Assembly: GCA_900316975.1 (NCBI GenBank)
Contig: ONFA01000014.1
Span: forward strand, 47,163-111,162
DNA: 64,000 nucleotides
Origin: an uncultured Prevotellaceae bacterium
GTDB taxonomy: Bacteria > Bacteroidota > Bacteroidia > Bacteroidales > Bacteroidaceae
Direction of reading: 5' to 3'
A program made the position numbers and the translations under genes. Shown one piece after another: positions 42,401 through 49,158 of this stretch; within the stretch, counting starts at the first letter, position 1, and every line of letters begins with the position of its first letter. Under the pieces are notes generated by a model. The model made no database searches. It was not told where the DNA came from and was given only the letters and a program-made list of their open reading frames with translations.

Positions 42401-45092
42401 CAGTGTTGCCAACTACCACGACATCGATGCAGTGATGAAGGACAAAGAGCACCACCTTTATATAGATAGGGCAGATGTCATGCGTCCCAGCAAGATTTAC
42501 ATCGATAACCGCGCATGTGAATCAGATCCGACAAAGAGTGAACTCGACCTGCTGAAAGACCTCTATGACTTAAGTTTGCAAACGACAGTGGCTACCACTG
42601 GAGCAACACAAGGTCATGCTCTGTTGGATGAACACGTGAAAGGTTGCGAGAACCTCGACTTCATCCTGCACAGCAATGTGGAGCCAAAGGCATACACTGA
42701 TTGGACTCCTGTTGGTAATGACGGTCAGTGTTTCGGTGGCACCTTCCATGGCGATGGCTACACTATTAGCGGCCTGAACAACTCACTCTTTGGTAATCTT
42801 TGTGGCGATGTCTATAACCTTGGTGTCAGAGGTTCGTTCACTGGAGCAGGCATTGCAGAAAAAGGTAAAGGTTATGTGGAGAACAGTTGGGTCAGCACTT
42901 CCAGCACAGAAGCGAAGACCTCAAAACCTGTGTTTGGCAGTCCCGCTGTAGAGAGTGGCACTCCTCGCCCAGTCCGCATTGTCAACTGCTACTATCAGGA
43001 AGAGGAAGATGCTGCGAACAAGTACACCAATCACACAGGCAACTACGGCATACCGACACGCAGGGGCATCAAAGACTTCTACAACGGAACTGTGGCATAC
43101 AACCTCAATGGCTTCTACTTGAACAGACGCTATTACGACCACACAACACTCAGCGGTTCCACCACTGAATTCAGTTACCTGCCAACCCAGGCCAATGGCT
43201 CATTGTCCGAAGAGATGAGCACAATCCATTATCCTGCACTCACCACAGACAATGCCCGATATGGTGACATGGGCTATGTGGAAAGACGCTATGGCAATGT
43301 CGATTTCATCTATGCCGACGGAACAATTCCAGAAAGCAACAACATCCGCATGAGAACCATCACCGACGAAGACGGAAACACTACGGTGAAGTATGCTCCT
43401 GTCTGGCCCGACGACTACCTCTTCTTCGGTCAGATGCTGACCTATGGCTATAACACCGACTACCCACATGAGGATTGGCCATCACATATCGCCAAGAGCA
43501 ATGGCAGATTGGCATCAAACGACCAAAGCAACCGCGTTTATCGTGCACCTGCCTACTTCCAGAGTAAGACAATGGGTGTGGCACACTTCAATCCGTGGGT
43601 CAACCTGGTAGCCAAGTCAAAAGATGGCACACATGAAGCCTATCCTGGCATGACCGCCATCGACTTTGCAGGACACAATGACAAGTCTTATGCACAAGGT
43701 CTCACCCCTGACGGATTCTTCTTCCCGCCATTGCTCAACGATGATGGTTTGGCTGACATCGCCAACCATGACGAGACACGCAACCTGCTTGTCTATGCAC
43801 CATCGGCAGAAGCCAATACAAAAACATATAACGTGCTGAACAGCTATTTCACCGAACCTGCATTCAGCGACTACTACGACCGGACAGGCGACAGATACGC
43901 TGATGGAAAGAAATACGACCGCGTCTTCCCCGTTGTCTCCACCATTGAAGGCCACCTCGTGCAGAGTACTCTCAAGACCGATCGCGACCATTTCCTTGTG
44001 GACAAGCAAGACTTCAATGCACCGATTGCATATCAGATGGGTGACGATAACCGCATGTGGTACCAACGCATACCCGGCAACTTTGCCAACCGCAACACAG
44101 GATGGGAAGCCATCAGCATACCTTTCTCAGCCGAGATGGTCACTACTGATGATAAGGGTGAAATCACCCATTTCTACGAAGGCAGCATGAAGGGTCATGA
44201 ATACTGGCTGCGCGAGTATGCTGGCAAGAAGAGCGAAGAAGGTAATGTGTTCACAGGCAAGTTCAGTTATCTTGCCAAAGGTGTAAACGAGAAAGACTAC
44301 ACCAACACCTACCTCTGGGACACCTACTACAGCAAGGACACCTACAAGGATAAAAACGAAGACAAGTATCAGGAACTGTACTATAGCAAGGAGTACTTAG
44401 AATCGCTCTATCCAGTCAGCGACTATCCATACCTCACAGCCGGAACACCATATATCATCGGTTTCCCTGGCAGCACCTATTATGAGTTCGACCTCAGCGG
44501 CGAATGGACACCAGCCAACCGCTATCAGAATCAGACAATAGCCAGTCCAGGCAAACAGACTTCCACATTTGTATCGGGAGCAGGTGCTATGGTAGGCATC
44601 AGCGACAACGAATTGACGGCAACAGCCAAAGATGGTTACACCTTCTTGCCCAACTACATGAGCAAGAATGTAGAAGGCTATCTGCTCAGCAGCAGCGGCA
44701 ACAGTTTCGACCAGACCGCCACCGCTACAGCTGCCGTGCCGTTCCGACCCTACTTCATCGCAGGTCCTGTCACAGGCTCAGCCAAACCACGAAATGCTGC
44801 AGAACGCATCGTGTTCGACACTGCTGATGCAACCTTCACATTCGAAGATAACGACCCGACACAAGGCGAGGTCGGCGGTGAACTGAGATTCTACACCAAG
44901 AAACATCTTATCGGAGTCACCTCAACTCTCCGCACCGCAACCGATGTTGCCATTTTCAACACCAGTGGCTTGACCATCGCATCGTTCACCATTCAGCCTA
45001 ATGAGACAATTGAAACTCCTCTTCCAACGAGCGGTGTCTATATTATCCGTGCTGCTGGTGGCAAGTATAACAAGAAGATTTCAGTGAAATGA
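33447..45092 (+). CDS. Giant T9SS-exported surface protein with V(Y/F)GGG repeats (3881 aa)
   Basis: The signal peptide is MRKIFIILFLSLFASLMQAQ. About residues 20-1850 contain over 30 V(Y/F)GGG-type repeats (e.g. YVYGGGNNVTVTDATDIYI, VFGGGYG, VFGGGEQG). Each repeat is followed by short strands with NI or HI, a pattern expected for a beta-solenoid. From about 1890 to 2830 a different module recurs, with EYxxL and a following aromatic run (ITLAEYEKMSNRERAYF, ISEEDYNHLPDEY, LSQTEFNGLTEAQK, ITSSEYANLKNYQKNF). Near 3090 a GLUG-like piece (FGGTFHGDGYTISGLNNSLFG) follows. The last 65 residues (VAIFNTSGLTIAS, TPLPTSGVYIIRAAGGKYNKKISVK) are a type IX secretion sorting domain. It lies 11 bp after a fimbrial lipoprotein and its stop overlaps the next start by ATGA. 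A role as fimbria-linked giant adhesin is inference; I know of no characterised homologue. Confidence 0.8.
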   Translation: MRKIFIILFLSLFASLMQAQITIRGNVFGGARQADVGGSTFVNIGGEKTTCDIIITAVYGGNDISGTIGASDTVPKALLHAAECGLTTRTGEGDNKDKNLKGYNAFVRVNPMKKEAGEQSNHIFIGQLFGGGYGDYDYTLIEAKEDDGSDENEDENENVGKYKVERDGNVIAEAVDNLPELGKTYLEICGGTFGYVYGGGNNVTVTDATDIYIHNESDIAKVSTNVSSDNAADVLVKSTDLSDIMGINTAYYDNSYHFSRVFGGNNKAEMAIQPTWHLQKGRIENLYSGGNQGPMTSKKGLLLEINPDVENSASLIIDNVYGGCRKADVHPLASGTLKGGNAVDAETADIQLDEKDENGNLKYRFPIGLSGRVLVRGGDINNVYGGNDVTGKVYGGSAVGVYTSIRGDIYGGGNGSYPYTDNEKLKDDPVYGDFYYNPGSSSVETLNAYRPNGEQVSIRVAGKRVLKEGKTEGSQNPDDYDITRTIIHGGIYLGGNSATLIPREGEAHPLVELKIGSDVIADSVFLGNNGAYMVKNNEKDEENGIAEGVLRTFRSDVPGSADKFNSIDITSKAVFAEYMKGCTMTLMPNVVFDDAQRKPVPDPATYIDYSTYIGSFFFGGNVGSMDIEGSETIDVDQKVIVFEKVVGGCNNADVEALDGINAAYEGGVIGNKDNETGNKLVLNLNGLKIEPKRWKKDNAGNYVLDTNNQHQLEWNTYSGDTRFSDFANLSTGTSSEDDKLRRLKGGNIYGGCFNSGHVDGNVVINIDASIIERDSIFDIVEYEEGIGEPKLYDNENYKIIKRKSGVILDEQGMDVLASALNVFGGGYGKKSEIWGSTTINLNKGYVFQVFGGGEQGAVGKKNDDGTYSYDEKYSTYINLKGLRTLPGVSRNATGDSSDMAEAEFIYGGGFEGLIAGNTHVNLGNGRIFNSFAGSCNANILGHTETYVGRNTNNDNDQGFPYIRDHIYGGNDLGGKIFGTASFAHRVSSDLLTMVYNPQNTAAGNSDDSDNSNGNTPEVLKASAYVEYIQGHVENIFGGCYGDYDYDTTYGSTLVPQKPWMENAFVNFKPNNESKNSVDRVYGAGQGFSIESYLSDIEKSSTLETAKDAMQNRSYVLINIADDNTKYTKLEVFGAGDYSGLGMGVEKESAQANENGVTAAAVIDLMRGQINNAYGASYREGVTRRTLVNVPEGSTIHLNRIFGGAFGLKNNVPCDVYESNVNYNSEQALVGNWRDGIYGGNNNARRTLYSFVNINAPVWYDKENEYTGTVFGAGYGKDSWAQYTQVNLNEGAKVYEVYGGGNAGMVLNKASVNKWDTYTYKNSNDEDVNATVYKSLGNYTDEGLDSYLVTENALGTKTNTNVYINKGANVCGYMYDGSLSGAYGYGAGLGADATVSGTTYIGLHGGTVVKDIYAAGSGGSVLNLMEPATNTTFTAQTNAYIEGGTVRNVYGGGWRGSVGKHAGELSAPTDGDIPGETNVVIGIREDQDEENLPEGGMTFYKGLPTVQRNAYGGGEGGSIYGTAHLTLNNGYIGYYYDPEDGADPFKEKISDETWSDESHPKGTPNDRLEDCGNVFGAGYDDLSTCDFTHVKMYGGLVRNSLHGGGEIATVGRGATKQKTGVVRELDRIYKAGGTHVEIYNGHVRRNVFGGGKGYNMLRYGVGNGLYTDGYVFGQTEVYIHGGEIGTDEGLAKGYGNVFGGGDIGYVYSRGYEDSASRQKGTGSPGHWYYYDEGTLTEDCKVVVSPYLQVRKGQSVTYEGKTYGAYSYVPTAYLNTLPKKGSDGAWPAAWSVFYTGDRLADGTVNPDDPVERGVQIHNAVFAGGNVSSNSDQTYANATTVFGNTTAVLNDVYHRDFITVGTEHTGGLYGGGNLSMVDGYRELNITNYGTDYYGLNSQITLAEYEKMSNRERAYFKLEYQCQQAVTINGKEYKREDRISEEDYNHLPDEYRNETYWKQFGFCSIYAGRLLNTIQRADMCGVYGSRLVLQGAKDRVADVGDATVYTINRVGELSLNKQRSITPGDTGDDAEHGNYFGIYSVVNYMGNLTSDVTFDDKYKYIVSENGKDKTVTDETRTYYNWKVENLKRKNRNIGTCHNQVALASGVFLELTTENSTATKKDYGYITGIVELDLINVKKDFVGGGYVYAKNEHGERRLVAYDNIILSPYNKAVGSTHEAARTYRYYQYGETTSELHDHETSGNFIHRRKRIVDDCYPNNGVYNDGYVESPAHYWYIKGEVYVYDQKVSAYAGAAAAYSKEVKIPLTITAGSNGKLQLLNVQPNLYAYYGDFSRSEDRKISADGVKVDNESTTFYLNDVITWWDWQLLTDDEKKYFVRETYVNVDSCYVNGTLYPAGTYVLENDPTIHGGNSDGTAYHQFKAGAPSVKNVRGEVVDNIDDVFRSSNNISHNTGYVLTFDMDSPPDWDDWYSPDNGSSVAGKVTKAQYGEKDAVEQANYREGPTFRLKDDAAAGLYGQRDYVAGDIISKEIYDDYTNTTSGKPLPPAQATVADRAYVANQPVTLPSRTVLAGYPLSQTEFNGLTEAQKNVCALAKVCTSTIQLGNEEYILNGELVDATTMGAIASKYRDFYNSKQLIESEKISDDEARIYVESHLSDAYYCTGNGKYGGQYFEKNVNYSALKAWCSLTDDRDKFVFNYDAFDVLADPTYSGNTYLYDSPETGAAKKIYSAVKPVEYKAANTGATPLEYRFADEAETAPAHILDPGESISREDFERIKNEQLHYTRITVAAGGQDVYIVTDNFYDRGTPYAKGQDLTVNEYNSLANKSYVQTAHINNNKTEPLVLYYCYENYDNVPSGTCITSSEYANLKNYQKNFSIQGMEPTETTTLYVSRESVFKDVISEKVISVVYQYTYYEDDDEGEGVSLTNELHVVNIHLQLESGVPQIGLLNPPATVLPGNAVGLKKPDVNPGLYEVITNGWELYSNEEDAWNHRNGVPFTNGITPAYWYQNNKAWVAFYSKTYLGKTYSNPVPLSVANYHDIDAVMKDKEHHLYIDRADVMRPSKIYIDNRACESDPTKSELDLLKDLYDLSLQTTVATTGATQGHALLDEHVKGCENLDFILHSNVEPKAYTDWTPVGNDGQCFGGTFHGDGYTISGLNNSLFGNLCGDVYNLGVRGSFTGAGIAEKGKGYVENSWVSTSSTEAKTSKPVFGSPAVESGTPRPVRIVNCYYQEEEDAANKYTNHTGNYGIPTRRGIKDFYNGTVAYNLNGFYLNRRYYDHTTLSGSTTEFSYLPTQANGSLSEEMSTIHYPALTTDNARYGDMGYVERRYGNVDFIYADGTIPESNNIRMRTITDEDGNTTVKYAPVWPDDYLFFGQMLTYGYNTDYPHEDWPSHIAKSNGRLASNDQSNRVYRAPAYFQSKTMGVAHFNPWVNLVAKSKDGTHEAYPGMTAIDFAGHNDKSYAQGLTPDGFFFPPLLNDDGLADIANHDETRNLLVYAPSAEANTKTYNVLNSYFTEPAFSDYYDRTGDRYADGKKYDRVFPVVSTIEGHLVQSTLKTDRDHFLVDKQDFNAPIAYQMGDDNRMWYQRIPGNFANRNTGWEAISIPFSAEMVTTDDKGEITHFYEGSMKGHEYWLREYAGKKSEEGNVFTGKFSYLAKGVNEKDYTNTYLWDTYYSKDTYKDKNEDKYQELYYSKEYLESLYPVSDYPYLTAGTPYIIGFPGSTYYEFDLSGEWTPANRYQNQTIASPGKQTSTFVSGAGAMVGISDNELTATAKDGYTFLPNYMSKNVEGYLLSSSGNSFDQTATATAAVPFRPYFIAGPVTGSAKPRNAAERIVFDTADATFTFEDNDPTQGEVGGELRFYTKKHLIGVTSTLRTATDVAIFNTSGLTIASFTIQPNETIETPLPTSGVYIIRAAGGKYNKKISVK

Positions 45093-47659
45093 AACAAGAT
45101 ATGAGTACAACATACGGAATTAAGAAGCAAGTAACAAGGTTGATGGCAGGCTCTAGCCATACTCTAAGCTTACTGATGAGTATGCTTAGAGTAAGCCTAG
45201 AAGCAGCCTGGAGTATGGCTAGAGTATGGCTAAAGCCACGAGTTGCCATATCTCTGCTCCTGATGCTCACATTAGGAAACAGCAGTGTGTGGGGACAAGA
45301 CTATTCGGGTGTGTATTATATAGGTACTGCTGGCTATAATGCAGGAACTCCTAATAACAACTTTTACTTATGCCCAACGGAAGGATGGTGCTATTATCAA
45401 GTCACTGATGACTTTACCGGGACAAACAATGACATGCCGTTCCTTACCACCTATAAATGTCGAAGTGCTGCTTATCATTCTGGCAATCCTAATGATGCTA
45501 TATGGATTATTGAAAAGGCTCCTGCGCCCAATTCCAACTACTACTATATCAGGCAAGCTTCAACGGGTAAATACCTGACTTCTAACGGCACAATCCGTAC
45601 AACTAACAATGCAGACCGTATGCGTGTGCACGTTGAAACTATTGCTCCAGAGGATCTTGATGACAAAGAATTGTTTACCATAGCTACATACAGCACTTAT
45701 CTGACCATTTCTCCTAAGGGGGTGGTTGGTGGAGCTGCTGGCAGAAACTGGTTGACTGTAAATGGTGGAAACAAAAACTCACTTAAGGGTGAGTCCGGCA
45801 AAGGGAATGGCCCTACAGGCTATACCAATACTGCTGGTATTATTGGTGTATATACGCAAGATGATACCAATGCCCCGTTCTATCTTGAAAACGCACTATC
45901 TATCGACCCTCCAACCATTACTGATAATAATGATGGTACTTTTACTATTACAGCAGATGGTGGAGCTACTATTTACTATACGATAGATGGTACTGAGCCT
46001 ACGATCTCTTCATCCACCTATTCAACACCTATTACCCAGACAGAAGACATCACAGTCATTAAGGCAATTGCCAAAGCAGCAAGTGATCCTTTCCCGACAA
46101 TTGTTAAGACTTACGACCTGCCCGTTTGTGAAAGACCTGTCATTTCTGTAAGTGGCGGTAATGTTTCTATTACCTGTGCTACAGAAGGTGCTACGATTCA
46201 TTATACAATAGATGGTAGCTCTACTACTTCATCTTCACCAACATATACCAGTCCATTTGCCATGGGCAGCGCTGCTGAAATCAGAGCCATTGCTACAAAA
46301 CCTGGATATGTCATCTCCAGTGAGGCTGCCCTTCTGCCACCTACAAACGTGTCTTCTTCTAGTGCAATTACAGACATGGCTGGTAATTATTCATTAGCAT
46401 CAAATTTCATTTCTGACGTTTCAATTGGCACTTCAGATAATCCCTTTACTGGAACTATTGATGGTAACATGGTGACATTGTCTGGACTAAACCATCCTTT
46501 TGTAGCCTATGCTAATGGAGCTATTATAAGGAATGTTGTCCTTGATAATGTTACCATTAGTGGAAATGAGAATGGTAACGCTGGAGCCATCTGTGGAGAA
46601 GCTACAGGAGATACCCGAATATATAACTGTGGTGTATTGGCAACAGGAAGTACTGTTAATGCAGATAAAAACGGCTATACTTATCTGACAGATTGCAGTA
46701 GTTCCGTAAGTGGTAGCAACTATGTGGGTGGTATCGTGGGATTGCTTGATGGTTCTGCACGTGTTATCAACTGCTTCAGCTTTGCCAATGTTTCCGGAGG
46801 TAATTATGCTGGCGGTATCGTAGGCTATAATAATGTTGCCACCAAATCAAACAATCTCAAGACGATGGTGATGAACTGTATGTTCTACGGTGAGGTCAGT
46901 GGTTCTTCGCAGGCTCCTATCTACAATGGTAGTATTATTACTAACAGAGGCGATCAGTCTGGTGTGAGCAACTTCAATTACTTCTGGGCTGGAGCTTCAT
47001 ACGTTCAGAATTCAGAAATTGATGTTTACAACTGTGCTCTTTCTGCAGAAACACGCTTCTTGCAACGCTTTGAGTTCTTCCGCCACATGTTGAATAGCAA
47101 CCGCGAACTGGCAGCATGGTGGGCTACTGGCAGCATGGAGAATAAGGAAGAAATAATGAAATGGGTACTTGAACCATCGCAAATAGGAAGTTCCACCCCA
47201 TACCCCATCCTTAAAACTCCCGGTCAATATCCTTCAGTGGTAAACATCGATGCTGACCATGCAGAAGCATTCGCTGTAGATGCAGCTACAAAGAAGACGC
47301 AATATAACCAAGGACGAAAGTTTGGCACTTTTACTATAAGCATTCAAAATGCATCGAGTGGTGCACCTAATGGAGCAAACATAAATGTAACTTCTGTTAC
47401 TCCTAATATTACTGACAAGGATCCTGTACACTTCAATTTCAACTATTATAAGGTTCAACTGCCTTATTATAATGATGTCGGTACGAAGAACTATACAGAT
47501 AATAAGGTTGTGACCGGTTGGAAGATTGTTGCAATCTCAGGAGGAACACACAGTTTCTCTACAACTTTGCTGACCGCAAGAGTACTGGTAAAGACAAGTT
47601 CGATGTTAGTGAACGTGTATTCAGTCAAGGTGCTTACTTCGATGTACCTGAAGGTGTAA
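45089..47659 (+). CDS. Second giant VYGGG protein, N-terminal part (disrupted gene, piece 1 of 3)
   Basis: An 856-residue frame starting with ATG 45089, overlapping the stop of the preceding giant gene (ATGA). An unusual N-terminal extension of about 50 residues, whose DNA contains nested hairpins, precedes the signal sequence (RVAISLLLMLTLGNSSVWGQ). Then comes a ricin-like beta-trefoil-like stretch (YYIRQASTGKYLTSNG). Two chitobiase-type C-terminal (CHB_HEX_C_1) domains follow (GATIYYTIDGTEPT at about 290, GATIHYTIDGSS at about 370). GLUG-type repeats come next (YVGGIVGLLDGSARVINC, YAGGIVGYNN, about 545-585). The frame breaks near 47555, after VAISGGTHSF. The final 40 or so residues are out-of-frame noise. 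The homologous reading continues in the -1 frame (FLYNFADRKSTGKDKFDV). Confidence 0.7.
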   Translation: MKQDMSTTYGIKKQVTRLMAGSSHTLSLLMSMLRVSLEAAWSMARVWLKPRVAISLLLMLTLGNSSVWGQDYSGVYYIGTAGYNAGTPNNNFYLCPTEGWCYYQVTDDFTGTNNDMPFLTTYKCRSAAYHSGNPNDAIWIIEKAPAPNSNYYYIRQASTGKYLTSNGTIRTTNNADRMRVHVETIAPEDLDDKELFTIATYSTYLTISPKGVVGGAAGRNWLTVNGGNKNSLKGESGKGNGPTGYTNTAGIIGVYTQDDTNAPFYLENALSIDPPTITDNNDGTFTITADGGATIYYTIDGTEPTISSSTYSTPITQTEDITVIKAIAKAASDPFPTIVKTYDLPVCERPVISVSGGNVSITCATEGATIHYTIDGSSTTSSSPTYTSPFAMGSAAEIRAIATKPGYVISSEAALLPPTNVSSSSAITDMAGNYSLASNFISDVSIGTSDNPFTGTIDGNMVTLSGLNHPFVAYANGAIIRNVVLDNVTISGNENGNAGAICGEATGDTRIYNCGVLATGSTVNADKNGYTYLTDCSSSVSGSNYVGGIVGLLDGSARVINCFSFANVSGGNYAGGIVGYNNVATKSNNLKTMVMNCMFYGEVSGSSQAPIYNGSIITNRGDQSGVSNFNYFWAGASYVQNSEIDVYNCALSAETRFLQRFEFFRHMLNSNRELAAWWATGSMENKEEIMKWVLEPSQIGSSTPYPILKTPGQYPSVVNIDADHAEAFAVDAATKKTQYNQGRKFGTFTISIQNASSGAPNGANINVTSVTPNITDKDPVHFNFNYYKVQLPYYNDVGTKNYTDNKVVTGWKIVAISGGTHSFSTTLLTARVLVKTSSMLVNVYSVKVLTSMYLKV

Positions 47660-49158
47660 CGTCCATTACGATAGAACCATATTGGGGTAAGTGCGTTTAT
47701 GTGTCAGATGCATATCCTGATGTGGTGTACAATCAAGGCATGTCGACTGCTACCAATGTTACAACCGTTGGTGGTGGACAACGTTATACGAATGGAGAGT
47801 CATATGACATCAACGGAAATAGCCAAGCAGTATATACTACGATGAGTGCTGCTGTTACAGCATTAAATCCATCAGGTTCTGTTTATGACAACGCCATTGT
47901 GTTGGTTGGAAATGTCCATAGCTTGAGTCTATCTAATGAGACCAAATCAAAGCGATATACCATTATGTCCATTGATTTGGATAAAGACAATGAACCTGAC
48001 TATTCATATATTCTCCGGTTTGATAGCCGCAAAAGAGTGCATCCAGTAAGGATTGATTTTTTGAATGTCATCGGTCTTGGTATGGCTCAAAAGTCTAATG
48101 GTGGTACTGGTACTTACAACTTTGGTATCATGCAACCTTACGGTTGGTTTGAATGTACAAATACCGGCCTTTTCCGTGTGACGCAGTTAGAGTATGATCT
48201 CTATGACAGTAATAATGGTACGTCGGCGAGAGAGGAAAGTCCAATGATTTTGCAGGGAGGTGTCATTGAACAATGGGTGACAGTAGGAGGAGCAGAAGAT
48301 CAATATCAAGAAGCTAAATCGGTTACTTATTATCATATAGGAGGCAATGTGTGGTTCAAAGAGTTTCATATCGGAGTCCATCAGGATAAAACCAAGAACC
48401 ATTTCGTCAGCAAACATCCGCCAATCTCTGTAACAGGCGGCGATTATGATATTTTCTATCTGACCGGTTACTATAATAGCCCTAATAACAATTATGATGA
48501 CAATGCCGAATGTTATATCAACGGTGGTCGCTTCAACAAGGTGGCAGGAACCGGTATGCAAGGAATTGGCAATCTCGATACTCATGCTAATGGTAACATC
48601 ACGTGGCAAATAGATAATGCAGATATCAATGAATTCTATGGTGGTGGAATCAATGCTGCCCATATTGCAGAAGGCAATATTATGACTGTCATCTCTAATA
48701 GTCGTGTTGACCAATTCTGTGGCGGTCCTAAGTTTGGTGATATGAATGGTGGTAGAAAAGTGGTTACCAATGCTACCAACTGTACTTTCCGCACTTTCTT
48801 TGGTGCTGGATATGGCGGTAATTCCTATAATCGCAAATACCCTGCTAACAAGAATAATGTACAGAACATAGATTGGAATAGTTGGGTTGGTGAACAGTAT
48901 ACTAAGAAGTATGACGCTAACTATGGTGGTGTTGAAACACGTATAGATTATCAGTTCATTCCTATGTCTGGTAACACCAGCAACGTAGCCCGTTTGTTTG
49001 TTGACTATGTAAGTTTCTCATTGGCAACCACTCGTGATGTTACCTCAAAACTTACCGATTGCACTATTACCAAAAGCGCACTTGGAAGTCTTGATCTCTT
49101 CAGTCAATGTGTCGGTAACTTCTATGGTGGTGGTAATCTTGGTAGGTTACTCTGCTAG
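47518..49158 (+). CDS. Second giant VYGGG protein, middle part (disrupted gene, piece 2 of 3)
   Basis: Open frame of 546 codons in the -1 frame relative to piece 1. The meaningful part begins about 47555 (YNFADRKSTGKDKFDVSERVF). It has no credible start codon or RBS, so it is not likely to be translated by itself. Content: DVPEGVTSITIEPYWGKCVYVSDAYPDVVYN, a strand-rich segment, then YGGG-type repeats (FYGGGINAAHIAEGN, FGAGYGGNSYN, FYGGGNLG). After GGGNLG at about 49140 the frame runs into a stop (RLLC). The natural continuation GYSASMPPVAVMD is in another frame, which implies a deletion at this point. The lesion count may be overstated if the assembly carries base errors. Confidence 0.6.
   Translation: MEDCCNLRRNTQFLYNFADRKSTGKDKFDVSERVFSQGAYFDVPEGVTSITIEPYWGKCVYVSDAYPDVVYNQGMSTATNVTTVGGGQRYTNGESYDINGNSQAVYTTMSAAVTALNPSGSVYDNAIVLVGNVHSLSLSNETKSKRYTIMSIDLDKDNEPDYSYILRFDSRKRVHPVRIDFLNVIGLGMAQKSNGGTGTYNFGIMQPYGWFECTNTGLFRVTQLEYDLYDSNNGTSAREESPMILQGGVIEQWVTVGGAEDQYQEAKSVTYYHIGGNVWFKEFHIGVHQDKTKNHFVSKHPPISVTGGDYDIFYLTGYYNSPNNNYDDNAECYINGGRFNKVAGTGMQGIGNLDTHANGNITWQIDNADINEFYGGGINAAHIAEGNIMTVISNSRVDQFCGGPKFGDMNGGRKVVTNATNCTFRTFFGAGYGGNSYNRKYPANKNNVQNIDWNSWVGEQYTKKYDANYGGVETRIDYQFIPMSGNTSNVARLFVDYVSFSLATTRDVTSKLTDCTITKSALGSLDLFSQCVGNFYGGGNLGRLLC

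Noticed and set aside
47540..47575. Programmed -1 frameshift joining pieces 1 and 2 of the giant gene
   Set aside because: No X-XXY-YYZ slippery heptamer in the right phase at the break, and a second lesion at 49140 cannot be explained this way; a mutation or assembly error is simpler.
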